Origin: Treponema vincentii
GTDB taxonomy: Bacteria; Spirochaetota; Spirochaetia; Treponematales; Treponemataceae
Direction of reading: 5' to 3'
Assembly: GCF_010365865.1 (NCBI RefSeq)
Contig: NZ_CP048020.1
Location: 992,001 to 1,056,000 of the forward strand
DNA: 64,000 bases
Shown piece by piece: positions 23,810 through 32,349 of this stretch. The notes below the pieces were generated by a model, which worked only from the letters and a program-made list of their open reading frames with translations, ran no database searches and was not told the origin of the DNA. Position numbers and translations under genes: made by a program. Position 1 is the stretch's first letter, and the number at the start of each line of letters is the position of its first letter.

Positions 23810-24195
23810 ATGTCGTCAAACAATTACGGAAAGACACGGAAAGTATTATTGCGGTCAATCCGTCTCTTCTTTCATTTATTCGCCGCGAAAGAGAGAAAAA
23901 TGAATACGGCAATGTAAGGGAAGTAGAAAAGCGAACGGAAATGCAGCGGGTTCGGATTGCAGAAATCTCACATAGCGAAACCGACCGACTTTTGCAAGAA
24001 GGATTGTTAAAAACGCATATCGTCAATATCACCGCATTCCACGATGCGGATATTCAGGCGGGCGACTTATTCGATTTTCAAGGCAGCCGGTATGAAGTCG
24101 TTTTTATCCGAAAGATCACTATTGGCGGGTATGCGCCGGAGAATGCCTACAAGATGTCAGGCAGAGCAAAAGAGATACGGGAGGCCGTCGAATGA
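23803..24195 (+). CDS. Head closure-like protein
   Basis: 130 residues. The C-terminal half (DADIQAGDLFDFQGSRYEVVFIRKITIGGY) looks like the beta barrel of head-closure or stopper proteins. Overlaps both neighbours by 4-7 bases. Named from order and barrel-like pattern, not from a firm family match. Confidence 0.5.
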   Translation: MVNVVKQLRKDTESIIAVNPSLLSFIRREREKNEYGNVREVEKRTEMQRVRIAEISHSETDRLLQEGLLKTHIVNITAFHDADIQAGDLFDFQGSRYEVVFIRKITIGGYAPENAYKMSGRAKEIREAVE

Positions 24196-24587
24196 GAGGG
24201 CTGGAAGCGGTTTTTGAGCGGTTAGAAAGCATCACCAAAGAGATGCTGAATGATTGCGAGATGGTTGCCTGCGAAACCGCTGCCAGCATGGAGCGGTATG
24301 CGAAAGAAAACCGCGTATGGACTGACCGAACGGGGGATGCCCGCAAGGGATTACGCGGTGTTGCTTCTCGTTCGTCGCAAGCAATATCGGCAGGGATTTA
24401 TCAGGATATGTACGGTAAGACCGGTAAAGAATATGGCTATTGGCTTGAAAATGGAACGAAAGAAGTATCAGGCGGCGTAACGTTCGGAGAAAAGTACGGA
24501 ATCTTAAAGCCAACACGGAACGCCCATGCCGGTATGTTTTTTGACGGTATCGAAAAAGCATGTGGACAAGCGCTCAAACGGCAATAA
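24192..24587 (+). CDS. HK97 gp10-like neck protein
   Basis: 131 residues. It has an N-terminal long helix and WTDRTGDARKGLRG, then YGYWLENGTKEVSGGVTFGEKYGILKPT. The pattern of Trp/Thr-Gly-Leu followed by Y...LE.G...... is the signature of the gp10/HK97-type neck or minor tail family. Confidence 0.8.
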   Translation: MRGLEAVFERLESITKEMLNDCEMVACETAASMERYAKENRVWTDRTGDARKGLRGVASRSSQAISAGIYQDMYGKTGKEYGYWLENGTKEVSGGVTFGEKYGILKPTRNAHAGMFFDGIEKACGQALKRQ

Positions 24588-24599
24588 GGAAAGGAAACC

Positions 24600-24968
24600 A
24601 TGCGGAGTGCACTGTATGCGGAACTGGTAAAACTTTATCCGGTGTATTACATCGGTAATGTAGAAAAGACAGCAAAAAAGCCGTTTCTTATTCTGCAATT
24701 TGAACACGGTATTAAAACGCGGCTGGGAAGCTGGAATATGGTTACAGTGAGCGTCTATGTCCCCGCTGGGGATTTTGAACTGCTTGATACCGCTTGTGAA
24801 AAAGTTATTACTGCATTGGACGGAAAGCATCTAAAACGAATCAGGAGCGGCGGTGTTTTTTTAGTGCAATACGTTGATTGCTCAAGTGATTTGATAGAGG
24901 ATTCACTTGGCGCAATTTCAAAACAGCTCAATTTTAAAATCCCCGTTTTCGGCGGAGATTTTATGTAG
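24600..24968 (+). CDS. Tail terminator-like protein
   Basis: 122 residues with alternating strand and helix (PFLILQFEHGIKTRLGSWNMVTVSVYVP, FELLDTACEKVITALDG). The layout fits tail terminators (gpU/gp17 type), and the next gene is the tail tube. Confidence 0.55.
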   Translation: MRSALYAELVKLYPVYYIGNVEKTAKKPFLILQFEHGIKTRLGSWNMVTVSVYVPAGDFELLDTACEKVITALDGKHLKRIRSGGVFLVQYVDCSSDLIEDSLGAISKQLNFKIPVFGGDFM

Positions 24969-24991
24969 ATAAAATGGAGGTTAAAAGACTT

Positions 24992-25963
24992 ATGGAAAAG
25001 AAAAACGAATACGGGTATTCAATCGGGATAATGCAAGCGGCGCATCTGAATGCTGATAAAAGCTGGCCGTCTCCTAACGATTGGGAAGATACCAATCCGC
25101 AAACCGGTGAGGTGAGAAAGCACCGAGGTGGACTCGTCGGTAAAATAGGGCCGTTCAACATTGACGGCTGGACAACAGACGATTTAAAGCTGACTGTTCT
25201 GTACGGCACCAAAACGGAAACCTTTACCTTTGCCTCGACTGCTGCGGATAAAAAAAGCCGTTTCCGTTGCAGACATGGTAAAAGACTTCAATACTGCCTT
25301 TACTGCGCTCAAGCCGAAAGGGATAAAGCTCAAGGCGGCTAAGACGGTCATCGGTACCGATTACGATGCGGAGTATCTTAAAATCACGACAGAGAATGCG
25401 GGAGACTTACCGTTTTTTTTGCCCCGATTGGATTTCAAGGAAAGCTCGCCGAATTACTCGGTATTGTCGGCTATGTTTCGACAAAAGAAGCGAAGAGCTT
25501 CAAAGACGATTTTGACAAAGAAAGCGGTAAAACGGTTGACGCAACAAGTGGACACGGGATCCGCTGTACAATAAAAGAAGCGGATAAAATAAAGGGCGTC
25601 AATATTACCGCTTCTTTTGCAAGCCTCCCAAATAAGTTTTTTGCCCTTGTTACCGGCAACACGTATAACGAGGAAACGGGAGAGCTGTATATTGATAATG
25701 CCGGAAGCCCGCCGCTTGTCACCTTCCGTTACTTCGTAGAGCAGTACGAAAAGGGGCAAAACACAAAAGGCAGTTACGCCCGCGTTAAGGCGGTTATCTT
25801 CCCTTCGTGCCAAACAACGCCGACAGGAAGCGAAGCAAGTGAAGATGCTTTTGGCGCTGTCGAACTGCAAGGCTCCGGCGGGGAAAACAAGCGCAGTAAT
25901 TTACCCTTGAAATTCATCAAAGAAATTTCGCTTGCCGACTACACGCAATACGTACAAGGCTAA
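24992..25963 (+). CDS. Major tail tube protein, two compensating frameshifts
   Basis: About 323 residues once joined. Frame 1 runs from ATG 24992 (MEKKNEYGYSIGIMQ, with GGAGG 13 bases before). It shifts at the A7 run near 25247 into KAVSVADMVKDFNTAFTAL, and returns at the T8 run near 25418 into GFQGKLAELLGIVGYVSTKE, ending NLPLKFIKEISLADYTQYV. One extra A and one missing T restore a single frame. The protein has the beta-rich pattern of tail tube subunits. The compensating pair strongly suggests sequencing errors, not a broken gene. Confidence 0.75.
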
Positions 25964-26036
25964 AAAGATTATCCGCCCGTCTTGAAAAAGAAATAAGCGG
26001 GCGGAGCTTTCCTATTAAAGCGGCAAGGAGATAACT

Positions 26037-26615
26037 ATGTTTGAAAAAATAAAATCTTTTTTTAACAAAAAACGCAGAGAACATGGAATCGAAGCGGCGA
26101 TCGCGGAGGCTATAAAGGCACCGGAAAATGAAGCGGAACGGCTTGCAATCGCAACTTGCGATTGGGTAGAGCTTTTATGGAACGGCACAAAACAAAAATT
26201 CCTTATTCACAAAACAAATTTTCAAGAGCTTTTAACCTGCGGGAGTTTTCCGAACATCCTGTACAAATTTATTGACGGTATCGCCGAAGCAGCGGGAGCA
26301 AAAGAGGCAGTATCAGAGGTTGACTTTAAAAAGATGAAAGAGGAAGAAGATGAATTCCTTGTAGAGCTTGCAAAAAAAAGCATGGTTACTCCGACATATC
26401 AGGAATGTTACGACGCAATTTTGAAAATACGCGGTATCAGTGGAAGCGCCTTTAACGACGTTATCCCAAAAGATTTTTTAAACGACCTTTTCCTTTTGTA
26501 CTTAACTGATTGGGAGAAGGACGTAAAAAAAAATTTGGTCGCGTTCAATTTGCCCGCTTCGGAAGAATCGCAAAATACTACAAATGCAAGCCCAGCAGCT
26601 ACATTAAAGGCTTAA
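26037..26615 (+). CDS. Tail assembly chaperone G
   Basis: 192 residues, helical (EAERLAIATCDWVELLWNG, FVELAKKSMV-like region). It precedes the tape measure, as tail chaperones do. The A9 run at 26525-26533 (heptamer A AAA AAA in frame) allows a -1 slip into the GT frame. Unslipped ribosomes end at 26615 with a Ser/Ala-rich tail. Confidence 0.8.
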   Translation: MFEKIKSFFNKKRREHGIEAAIAEAIKAPENEAERLAIATCDWVELLWNGTKQKFLIHKTNFQELLTCGSFPNILYKFIDGIAEAAGAKEAVSEVDFKKMKEEEDEFLVELAKKSMVTPTYQECYDAILKIRGISGSAFNDVIPKDFLNDLFLLYLTDWEKDVKKNLVAFNLPASEESQNTTNASPAATLKA

Positions 26616-26776
26616 ACGATTTTGAAGCCTTTCTATTCGACGAGGCGTGTCTCGTTGCTGTTGAAGTGGAAAATCAGCAGCGGGAAGAAAAAGAGAAAGC
26701 GCAGAAAGTGAAAGAAAAAAGAGAAAAACAATTTCAAAAAGATATGGCAGAGACCTTTGCAGAGGGTGATACATAA
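26525..26776 (+). CDS. T extension of the G-T frameshift product
   Basis: After the -1 slip at 26525-26533 the frame reads KFGRVQFARFGRIAKYYKC, then FEAFLFDEACLVAVEVENQ, and a long Lys/Glu helix, to the stop at 26776. The extension would bind the tape measure during tail assembly. A local ATG at 26510 exists in this frame but has no ribosome site, so the fusion 26037-26776 is more likely. Confidence 0.75.
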   Translation, partial: KKKFGRVQFARFGRIAKYYKCKPSSYIKGLNDFEAFLFDEACLVAVEVENQQREEKEKAQKVKEKREKQFQKDMAETFAEGDT

Positions 26777-26790
26777 AACGGGTTAGGCAA

Positions 26791-29700
26791 ATGGGACAGA
26801 GTTTAGGCGAAATATATGCAGAATTAGCATTAAAAACAGATAAACTTCAAAAAGGGATCAGAGAATCCAATCGGTCACTTGCAAAACTTGAGCAGGATAT
26901 TGACAACGCAGTTGATAGCATCAATACGAAGATCGCTGCTATTGGTGCCGCTCTTTCTGCCAGTGTAACGCTCCCTTTAACCTTGCTCGGAAAAGCCGCA
27001 CTCGATACCTTTACGAATTTTGAACAGTCCATGCAGAATACTTTTTCTGTTATGGGGGCAAGTGCATCCGAAATGGAAGCCTTGCGAAAGAAAGCGGAAG
27101 AAATGGGTGCAACGACCCGCTTTAGTGCAAGTCAAGCCGCCGATGCTCTCTATAGTTTAGGTTCAGCAGGTCAATCAGCTACGCAAGCAATGAACAGTCT
27201 CGACGGTGTATTACAGCTTGCAGGAGCGACGGGAAGCGATTTAGCCTTTACCTCAAGTACGATTGCTTCAACTCTTTCGCAGTTTAATCTCAGTGCAGAA
27301 AAATCAGGGCACATTGCCGACGTGTTTTCATTGGCTATTAGTAAAAGCCAAGCGAATATGACAAAGCTATCGTATTCAATGAAGTATGTCAGACCTGTTG
27401 CTGCTGGTTTGGGGGTGAGCCTTGAAGCGTCAACTGCTGCCCTTATGCGCCTTTACAATACCGGTTTCGGCGGTGAGCAGGCTGGCACTATTTTACGATC
27501 CGGTTTACAAAAGTTAGCCAGCGGTACGGATGATGTCAAAAAGAAACTCCAAGAATTAGGCATAAGCTATGATGAGGTAAACCCGAAAACAAATAACCTT
27601 GCCGACATAATTGAGCGGCTAAAAAATGCAAATATCGATGTAGCAAAATCAAGCGAGTTATTCGGCGAAGCGGCGGCTGCCGGTATGCAAGCGCTGATCG
27701 AAGGCGGCGGGGATGCCATACGAACAATGGACGGCTTATTGCAAGCATCAGACGGGGCGGCAAAAAAGATGCAGGATATTCAAAACGCTTCTTTTGCCAA
27801 TACGAAGGCAGAGCTTTCAAGCGCTTTTGAAGCGGTTCAAATTACCCTTACATCAAATATCATTCCTGCGGTTGATACGTTTGCGAAAGGTATTACCCGC
27901 GTTTTACAGGCTGTTAATGAATTGCCAGTCGGGGTTCAAACAGCAGGAACCGCTCTTGCCGGATTAGCCGCCGCTGCAGGTCCCTTGCTCCTTGTTGCAA
28001 TCGGCATTAAAAAGATAAAAGCTGAAATGGTGCAGCTTAACCTTGTCATGTCAGCTAACCCGATTATAGCATGGGGCGCTGCCGTTGCCGCCGCTGGTGC
28101 TATTGCTCTCGGTATTATTGCACAAGTGAAAAAAGCGCATGAAGATGCGATGAAACATGCTGAACGACAGCTTGAACAGGCGAAAGCCCTTGCTTCCGAT
28201 GCCGCAAAAAGCGGGAACAAAGGGCGGAGCATCCAAGATTTATTAGGTAAGTACGACAGCTTAAAAGGGAAAATACACGACAGCAAAGAAGCGCAAAGCC
28301 AATTCAATAGCGTTGTTGAACAGCTGAAACAGATTGTCCCCGATGCGCAAGGAGCCTTACGGGCGCAAGGAGAGAGCCTCGAACAGTTTGTTACAAAAGC
28401 GCGAAAGGCTGCGCGAGATGCGCTTAAGCTTGAGAAAGTCAAAAATGAGCGGGCGCTTTTGTTATCAAAACAAGCGGCGAATGAAGCGCAAAAATATGTT
28501 GCTGAAAACGAATCAAAACTTGAGCGGTCATTCAAAATTTATAGTCAGGACATCCAGCGCACCAATACATACGAATCTATTTTTGAGCAGTTTAAAACAG
28601 CGCGTCTTCAAGGAGATAAAGAAAAACAAGCGGCGATAGCCGAATTAAAAAAGATAGCGCATTTTCTTAAAAAAGATGTAGGGGAAGACGGCTTTAGCTT
28701 TGCTTCTTTTGAAGATATGTTTGCTTCACTTGAAATAGTAATCACTCAAAACAACAAAAAACTTGCAAAAGACGGAACATCATTAAAAGAACAGCAGGCG
28801 CTTTTAGACGAGCAGAAACAGATTATTACGGAAGCTAATCAATTAAAGCTGAAAATAGAAACGGGCGCGGACGCACTTGCGCAATTAGATAAAAAAGAGG
28901 ATACGCAAACAAAGAATCAAGCACTTGAAACTCTTCAAAAAAAATGGGAGCAGTTTAAAACAAGCGGCATACAAGCGGTCAAAGAGCGGAAAAAGATTGA
29001 GGGGGAAGCATTTGATGAAAATAAAGAATACTATGAATTCTTAAAAAACGAAATTAAACAGGTTGCCGAATTGCAAAATATTGTCGATGGAAACGGCAAT
29101 AAAATAAAGCTGACTTCGCAAGACTTAGCCGAATTTATTCGCCTACGTGAACAATTTAACAAGCTACTAGAAAAGGGTAAAGGCGGACATAAAGGGCCTA
29201 AAACAAAGGAAAAAGATACTTCTTACCAAGCGCAAATAGCAGAACTCGATAAGTCCTATCAAGAAAAACTCGCAAAAGCAAAAGAATATGGGCAATCCAG
29301 CCTTGCCGTTGAAAAGGAGTATCAGCAAAAGCGGCTTGCACTTATCGAACAATTCATTAAAGAGGAAGATAAGAAAAAAGGCGCTGGCAAAGGAATAACC
29401 GTTGAAACAAAACTTGCGACAAAAGATGAGAAAGGTTCCGGCGTAACGCTCGGCGATGAGCTCACTAAAACAAAGCTGATGAGTGATGCGTTCGGGCGGT
29501 ATCAAGTACAGCAAAAGGAATTACAAGCAGAGCTTAAAAAAACGCAAGAAGAAATAATCGCTACGTACGATAAAATTGCAAAGGCAAAAGCCCGGATTGA
29601 AGCAGCAGAAAAAAACGGCAAAAGCGGAACAGAAATTGAAGCTCTCAATCAAGATTTACAGGCAATGCAAGTCTATTCTCGGCAGTTGGAAGAAAAGGCG

Positions 29701-31602
29701 CAAAACATACGGATAGACATAAACGAAGCCGAATTATCATTTTCACAAATAAAAAGCGGACTGATCGATATTGAAAAAATCGGCAAATCAAAACTTCAAA
29801 TACAGCTTATCAACATAGAAGAGGAAAGAAAACGACTTTTAAAAATTATTGAAGAAAGCAGACGGGCAAAAATAGAAGCGGCAAAAGACAACGCCGAAGA
29901 AATAACAAGAATTGAAGCGGACGCAGAAAAACAAAAAGATAAAGTTAATAAAGACGCTGATAGGCAAACGCAAAGCGCAAATGCTGCCGCCGCCAACGCA
30001 TACATACAAGGCGGAATAGGTATCGCTAAAACCCTTACAAAAGTAATAGCCGATTCTATCGAGCAGGGCTGTATTGACGGCTTTGCTGCAATGCAGGCGA
30101 GCGCCGACATACTTAACCAAATAGGTGATATGGTAGGAGATCCTATAACTCAAGCAGTTATAAAATCTGTAGCGGCGGCAATCGAAATAACGGGGACGAT
30201 ATTAAAAGCCGTAAATGCAGCTTCAATAAAAGCATTCAATGAAGAAATAAATACGATTGTAGAAAATTCAAAAGAAACGGCAGAAGAAGCTGCAGATAAA
30301 ATTATTGACAATATCGAAAAAGAAATAGCCGAAAAAACAAAATCACCGATGCTTGAAGCCGCAAAATCTATTATGGGAGCTATTACCAGCGGTTTTCAAT
30401 CGGGAGATTTTAGTAATTTTTCTAATACTATTGACGGAATTATAAAAAAATTAGTCATCGACAAAATGATAATGTTTTCAGGTCTTAATGCCGGTATACA
30501 AAAGTTAGTTGATAATATGTTTAGTGGTTTTAAAGGATCTGGCGAACAACAGCGAAATATTTTAGAAGAGCAAAATCAAAAATTATCGGAAGAAAGAAAA
30601 GCAACAGAAAAAGAGTTTGTCGCTTACCAAAAATTACTTGAGAAAAAAAAGTATCTACAAAAGCAAGAACAAGGTTGGTGGGGCTCTTTAATAGGTTCAC
30701 ACGCGAGAGATAAGGGCTATACCTATTGGACGGGTAAAGATTTTACAAAAGCCTATGCAGATATTGATAGGGAATTAGCAAAATTGGAGGGCTCAAAAGC
30801 GAAATATGAAAAAGCCGTTGCTGCCATTGAAGAAATTAAAAGGAAAAAAGAACAATTGGAAAAAGATATTCGGGAAGGGAAAATAAAAGAAACAGGTATA
30901 GATCCGTCCCAAATCATGGGGTTGGATAAAGAAAAGCTCAATCAGATGATAGAAGAATTTGGTGAGCCGATGAAAGAGATGTTAAAGAAACTCGGCTTTG
31001 ATGTCGGCAATGATTTTAAAAAATCATTATCTGATGGAATGTCATCAGCCCTTACCACAGCATTAGGAGATGCTGCCTATAACGCCGACTGGGGAAGTTT
31101 CAAAAAGTCGTTTGCTGCTGAAATGAAAAAGGCGATTATTCAAGCAGCTGTTGAAAGTGCCGGCATAAAAAAGAAAGTCGATGCGATTATTCAAGATATT
31201 ATGAAAGACGGCAAAATTACCGGAGACGAAGTAACCGGTACAATTGATAAGCTGAAAAACCTCTATGATAATTTAGAAGGGAATATGGCCGAACTTTCAA
31301 AAATTACAAAAGCATTGGAAGGGGGCGTAGAGCTTAAATCAAAAGCATCAGGCTCAATTATTCAGCAGCTTTCAGGCGCCGATAGAGACGTGTTACTTGA
31401 AGCGATCCGCGAAGGCTTTAAAACAATCAACCAAGTTATCGATCTAAAAGAAACGACTATTCAGCATCTTACCGCTACCCAAATTATTATCAATTCAGTT
31501 ACGTATAACTCCTATAATAGCACCATTAACATAACAGCAACCGAACAAACGGATTTACGAGCTGTTTTAACAGAGATTGTACAACAGGCATTGGCAGGAT
31601 AA
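26791..31602 (+). CDS. Tape measure protein
   Basis: 1603 residues. The TP901/PhageMin_Tail-type core is at about 75-320 (ALDTFTNFEQSMQNTFSVMGASASE, RFSASQAADALYSLGSAGQSA, LRLYNTGFGGEQAGTILRSG-like region). Hydrophobic segments follow (AAAAGPLLLVAIG, AAVAAAGAIALGII), then long coiled coils. The length would set a tail of roughly 240 nm by the usual 0.15 nm per residue rule. A segment of this gene (29185-30332) is repeated at the window end. Confidence 0.93.
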   Translation: MGQSLGEIYAELALKTDKLQKGIRESNRSLAKLEQDIDNAVDSINTKIAAIGAALSASVTLPLTLLGKAALDTFTNFEQSMQNTFSVMGASASEMEALRKKAEEMGATTRFSASQAADALYSLGSAGQSATQAMNSLDGVLQLAGATGSDLAFTSSTIASTLSQFNLSAEKSGHIADVFSLAISKSQANMTKLSYSMKYVRPVAAGLGVSLEASTAALMRLYNTGFGGEQAGTILRSGLQKLASGTDDVKKKLQELGISYDEVNPKTNNLADIIERLKNANIDVAKSSELFGEAAAAGMQALIEGGGDAIRTMDGLLQASDGAAKKMQDIQNASFANTKAELSSAFEAVQITLTSNIIPAVDTFAKGITRVLQAVNELPVGVQTAGTALAGLAAAAGPLLLVAIGIKKIKAEMVQLNLVMSANPIIAWGAAVAAAGAIALGIIAQVKKAHEDAMKHAERQLEQAKALASDAAKSGNKGRSIQDLLGKYDSLKGKIHDSKEAQSQFNSVVEQLKQIVPDAQGALRAQGESLEQFVTKARKAARDALKLEKVKNERALLLSKQAANEAQKYVAENESKLERSFKIYSQDIQRTNTYESIFEQFKTARLQGDKEKQAAIAELKKIAHFLKKDVGEDGFSFASFEDMFASLEIVITQNNKKLAKDGTSLKEQQALLDEQKQIITEANQLKLKIETGADALAQLDKKEDTQTKNQALETLQKKWEQFKTSGIQAVKERKKIEGEAFDENKEYYEFLKNEIKQVAELQNIVDGNGNKIKLTSQDLAEFIRLREQFNKLLEKGKGGHKGPKTKEKDTSYQAQIAELDKSYQEKLAKAKEYGQSSLAVEKEYQQKRLALIEQFIKEEDKKKGAGKGITVETKLATKDEKGSGVTLGDELTKTKLMSDAFGRYQVQQKELQAELKKTQEEIIATYDKIAKAKARIEAAEKNGKSGTEIEALNQDLQAMQVYSRQLEEKAQNIRIDINEAELSFSQIKSGLIDIEKIGKSKLQIQLINIEEERKRLLKIIEESRRAKIEAAKDNAEEITRIEADAEKQKDKVNKDADRQTQSANAAAANAYIQGGIGIAKTLTKVIADSIEQGCIDGFAAMQASADILNQIGDMVGDPITQAVIKSVAAAIEITGTILKAVNAASIKAFNEEINTIVENSKETAEEAADKIIDNIEKEIAEKTKSPMLEAAKSIMGAITSGFQSGDFSNFSNTIDGIIKKLVIDKMIMFSGLNAGIQKLVDNMFSGFKGSGEQQRNILEEQNQKLSEERKATEKEFVAYQKLLEKKKYLQKQEQGWWGSLIGSHARDKGYTYWTGKDFTKAYADIDRELAKLEGSKAKYEKAVAAIEEIKRKKEQLEKDIREGKIKETGIDPSQIMGLDKEKLNQMIEEFGEPMKEMLKKLGFDVGNDFKKSLSDGMSSALTTALGDAAYNADWGSFKKSFAAEMKKAIIQAAVESAGIKKKVDAIIQDIMKDGKITGDEVTGTIDKLKNLYDNLEGNMAELSKITKALEGGVELKSKASGSIIQQLSGADRDVLLEAIREGFKTINQVIDLKETTIQHLTATQIIINSVTYNSYNSTINITATEQTDLRAVLTEIVQQALAG

Positions 31603-31609
31603 GAAAACT

Positions 31610-32349
31610 ATGAGAATATTTGACGAGAAAAAGAGTTAGACATTCCCAAATGGATAACCGCCTCAAGCAGCGCTTCAACAATCCAAACGCAAACAGTGAA
31701 GCTCAACGACCGGCATGGAGAATACCTAACCGGAAAAGAGCAGTACGGTAGTAAGACATTTCAATGTTCAGGGACTATCCCGACCGATTCTGCCTGCGCA
31801 GTAGAAAAAGAACGCAGTAGACTACTCTCTTTATTAAGTGGTAAAGATTTAATCGTTTATCGCGATGACGATGATACCATCTTTTACCGATGCCGATTAA
31901 CAGGGCAGATACAGATAACCTATTATAATGGAGAAAATCTTCATAAAGTCTTTACGATTAGTTTTACCCTTAAAGCCTTTGATCCGTTTGGCTATGGACA
32001 ACGGAAAATCGAAACGATTGCAGGCGGAAGACGAGATATATCCATTGTAACCGAAGGGAATTTATCCACCGTGCCGGAGATTGCTATAGGCGATATCGAA
32101 AAGGTTTCAGGTCTTTTAGTGCACTGTAATGGAACGGAGCTAAAAATTTCCCGTGAAATAGCGATACCGCACGGCAAAACGCTCCTTTATAAAGACGGAA
32201 CCCTCTTTTTAGATGGGGAAGACTATACACGCCTTTTAACGCTTTCAAGTATTATTCATCCGCTCTACTTTATTGCCGGTCATAATACCGTTTCTATTTA
32301 TGTTCCGACGGGAACCGTTACGGTTGCTTTTAACGGGAGATATCTATGA
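31610..32349 (+). CDS. Distal tail protein (Dit), frameshifted
   Basis: About 246 residues after joining. From ATG 31610 (MRIFDEK) a missing A in the run near 31630 restores ELDIPKWITASSSASTIQT, then the long frame QTVKLNDRHGEYLTG and on. Dit features: a beta-rich N-terminal ring domain, FTLKAFDPFGYGQRK in the middle, and a galectin-like end (AIPHGKTLLYKDGTLFLDGEDY). It joins tail tube and baseplate. The next gene overlaps by 4 bases. Confidence 0.8.

Noticed and set aside
24974-25342. Start of the tail tube gene at 24974
   Set aside because: That ATG overlaps the GGAGG ribosome site; 24992 is better placed and begins the conserved part.
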